From NCBI GenBank assembly GCA_003994795.1, contig AP018269.1, forward strand, positions 186,001-250,000: a DNA stretch of 64,000 nucleotides. Direction: 5' to 3'. The notes beneath the pieces are model-generated. The model saw only the letters and a program-made list of their open reading frames with translations, made no database searches and was not told the DNA's origin. Shown here in pieces: positions 63,625 through 64,000 of the stretch; within the stretch, counting starts at the first letter, position 1, and each line of letters begins with the position of its first letter. The DNA is from Cylindrospermum sp. NIES-4074. Lineage in GTDB: Bacteria > Cyanobacteriota > Cyanobacteriia > Cyanobacteriales > Nostocaceae. The translations under genes were made by a program, and so were the position numbers.

Positions 63625-64000
63625 ATGGGTAGATGGACACCCTTAATTCTTATGGCTGGCGGCTTGGCGATTTTGCTGGGTACACTGCTAGGCATAAATG
63701 TTCCAATGGGCGGACAACAAACCGCCAAGACTCCGCCAGTTCGCCGCGCAGAGGGCGTTCTCCCGGCTAATATTAATGTTAATAGCACTGCTACCAGGAA
63801 TGACCCAGCGACATCTGAAAGCCGCAGTAGTGCCGCTAATCGGAATGATGATTCTGCAACTGAAAGCCGCAGTAGTGCCGCTAATCGGAATGATGATTCT
63901 GCAACTGAAAGCCGCAGTAACGTTGCTCAGAATAATACTTCCACGGAGAATACACCAGACACCACTCCGGATAATTCGGCAACTGAAACTCAGTCCACTG
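63625..64000 (+). CDS. Membrane-anchored protein with 15-residue tandem repeats (5' part)
   Basis: The gene runs off the right edge after 125 codons. AAGGAG sits 9 bases before ATG 63625. The start MGRWTPLILMAGGLAILLGT is a signal anchor (helix about 5-24). A Pro/Arg linker is followed by tandem copies of ATESRSSAANRNDDS, encoded by 45-bp repeats from about 63807, and then a Thr/Asn/Pro-rich stretch. It probably faces the periplasm with a disordered linker, with any folded domain lying outside the window. No function can be given. It starts 17 bases after the ferredoxin gene, suggesting an old operon. Confidence 0.65.
   Translation, partial: MGRWTPLILMAGGLAILLGTLLGINVPMGGQQTAKTPPVRRAEGVLPANINVNSTATRNDPATSESRSSAANRNDDSATESRSSAANRNDDSATESRSNVAQNNTSTENTPDTTPDNSATETQST

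Overview
The window comes from a filamentous, heterocyst-forming cyanobacterium of the Nostoc/Anabaena type. The evidence is frequent GCGATCGC-type (HIP1) palindromes, a cyanobacterial ndhH, a CruA-type lycopene cyclase, a PatA-like response regulator, abundant heptanucleotide tandem repeats and tiny dispersed repeats typical of Nostocaceae, and above all a long gene cluster with the content and order of the heterocyst envelope polysaccharide (HEP) island, including hepC and hepA. No rRNA, tRNA or CRISPR array was recognised.

Layout. 1-5026: 5' part of a mannose-1-phosphate guanylyltransferase-like gene, small conserved proteins, a YciI-like protein and pheT. 5307-10429: a minus-strand accessory group with two unknown acidic proteins, a leucine-rich-repeat protein, a protein resembling leaders linked to contractile injection systems, and a PatA-type regulator. 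11010-14764: a vWA / PP2C / kinase-TPR triad of the TerY-P type. 15627-41792: the polysaccharide island on the plus strand. It holds nucleotide-sugar genes (glucose-1-phosphate cytidylyltransferase, epimerases, oxidoreductases), a tyrosine-kinase-like chain-length protein, HepC, the HepA exporter, many glycosyltransferases and an O-antigen-ligase/polymerase-like membrane protein. 42082-50782: pentapeptide-repeat membrane protein, a 21-bp minisatellite, a LysR remnant, aspartoacylase, an NHL-type beta-propeller protein and two more glycosyltransferases. 50914-54350: rsmH, an HNH nuclease with a small partner, and ndhH. 54539-56316: a two-gene ATPase plus PD-(D/E)XK-like module, the best candidate here for a little-described defence system. 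56973-64000: a coiled-coil protein, CruA, a small protein, citramalate synthase, a 2Fe-2S ferredoxin gene broken by a tiny repeat, and the start of a repeat-rich membrane-anchored protein.

How it fits together. The island can supply activated sugars, start the lipid-linked repeat (HepC), extend it (GT2 and GT4 enzymes), polymerise it and export it (HepA, Wzc-like protein). Intergenic regions are long and full of hairpins, heptamer arrays and 22-28 nt inserted repeats. Several of these repeats reach into coding sequences: they make the last residues of a glycosyltransferase and of CruA, and they disrupt the ferredoxin gene. Functional calls rest on motif reading without database searches.
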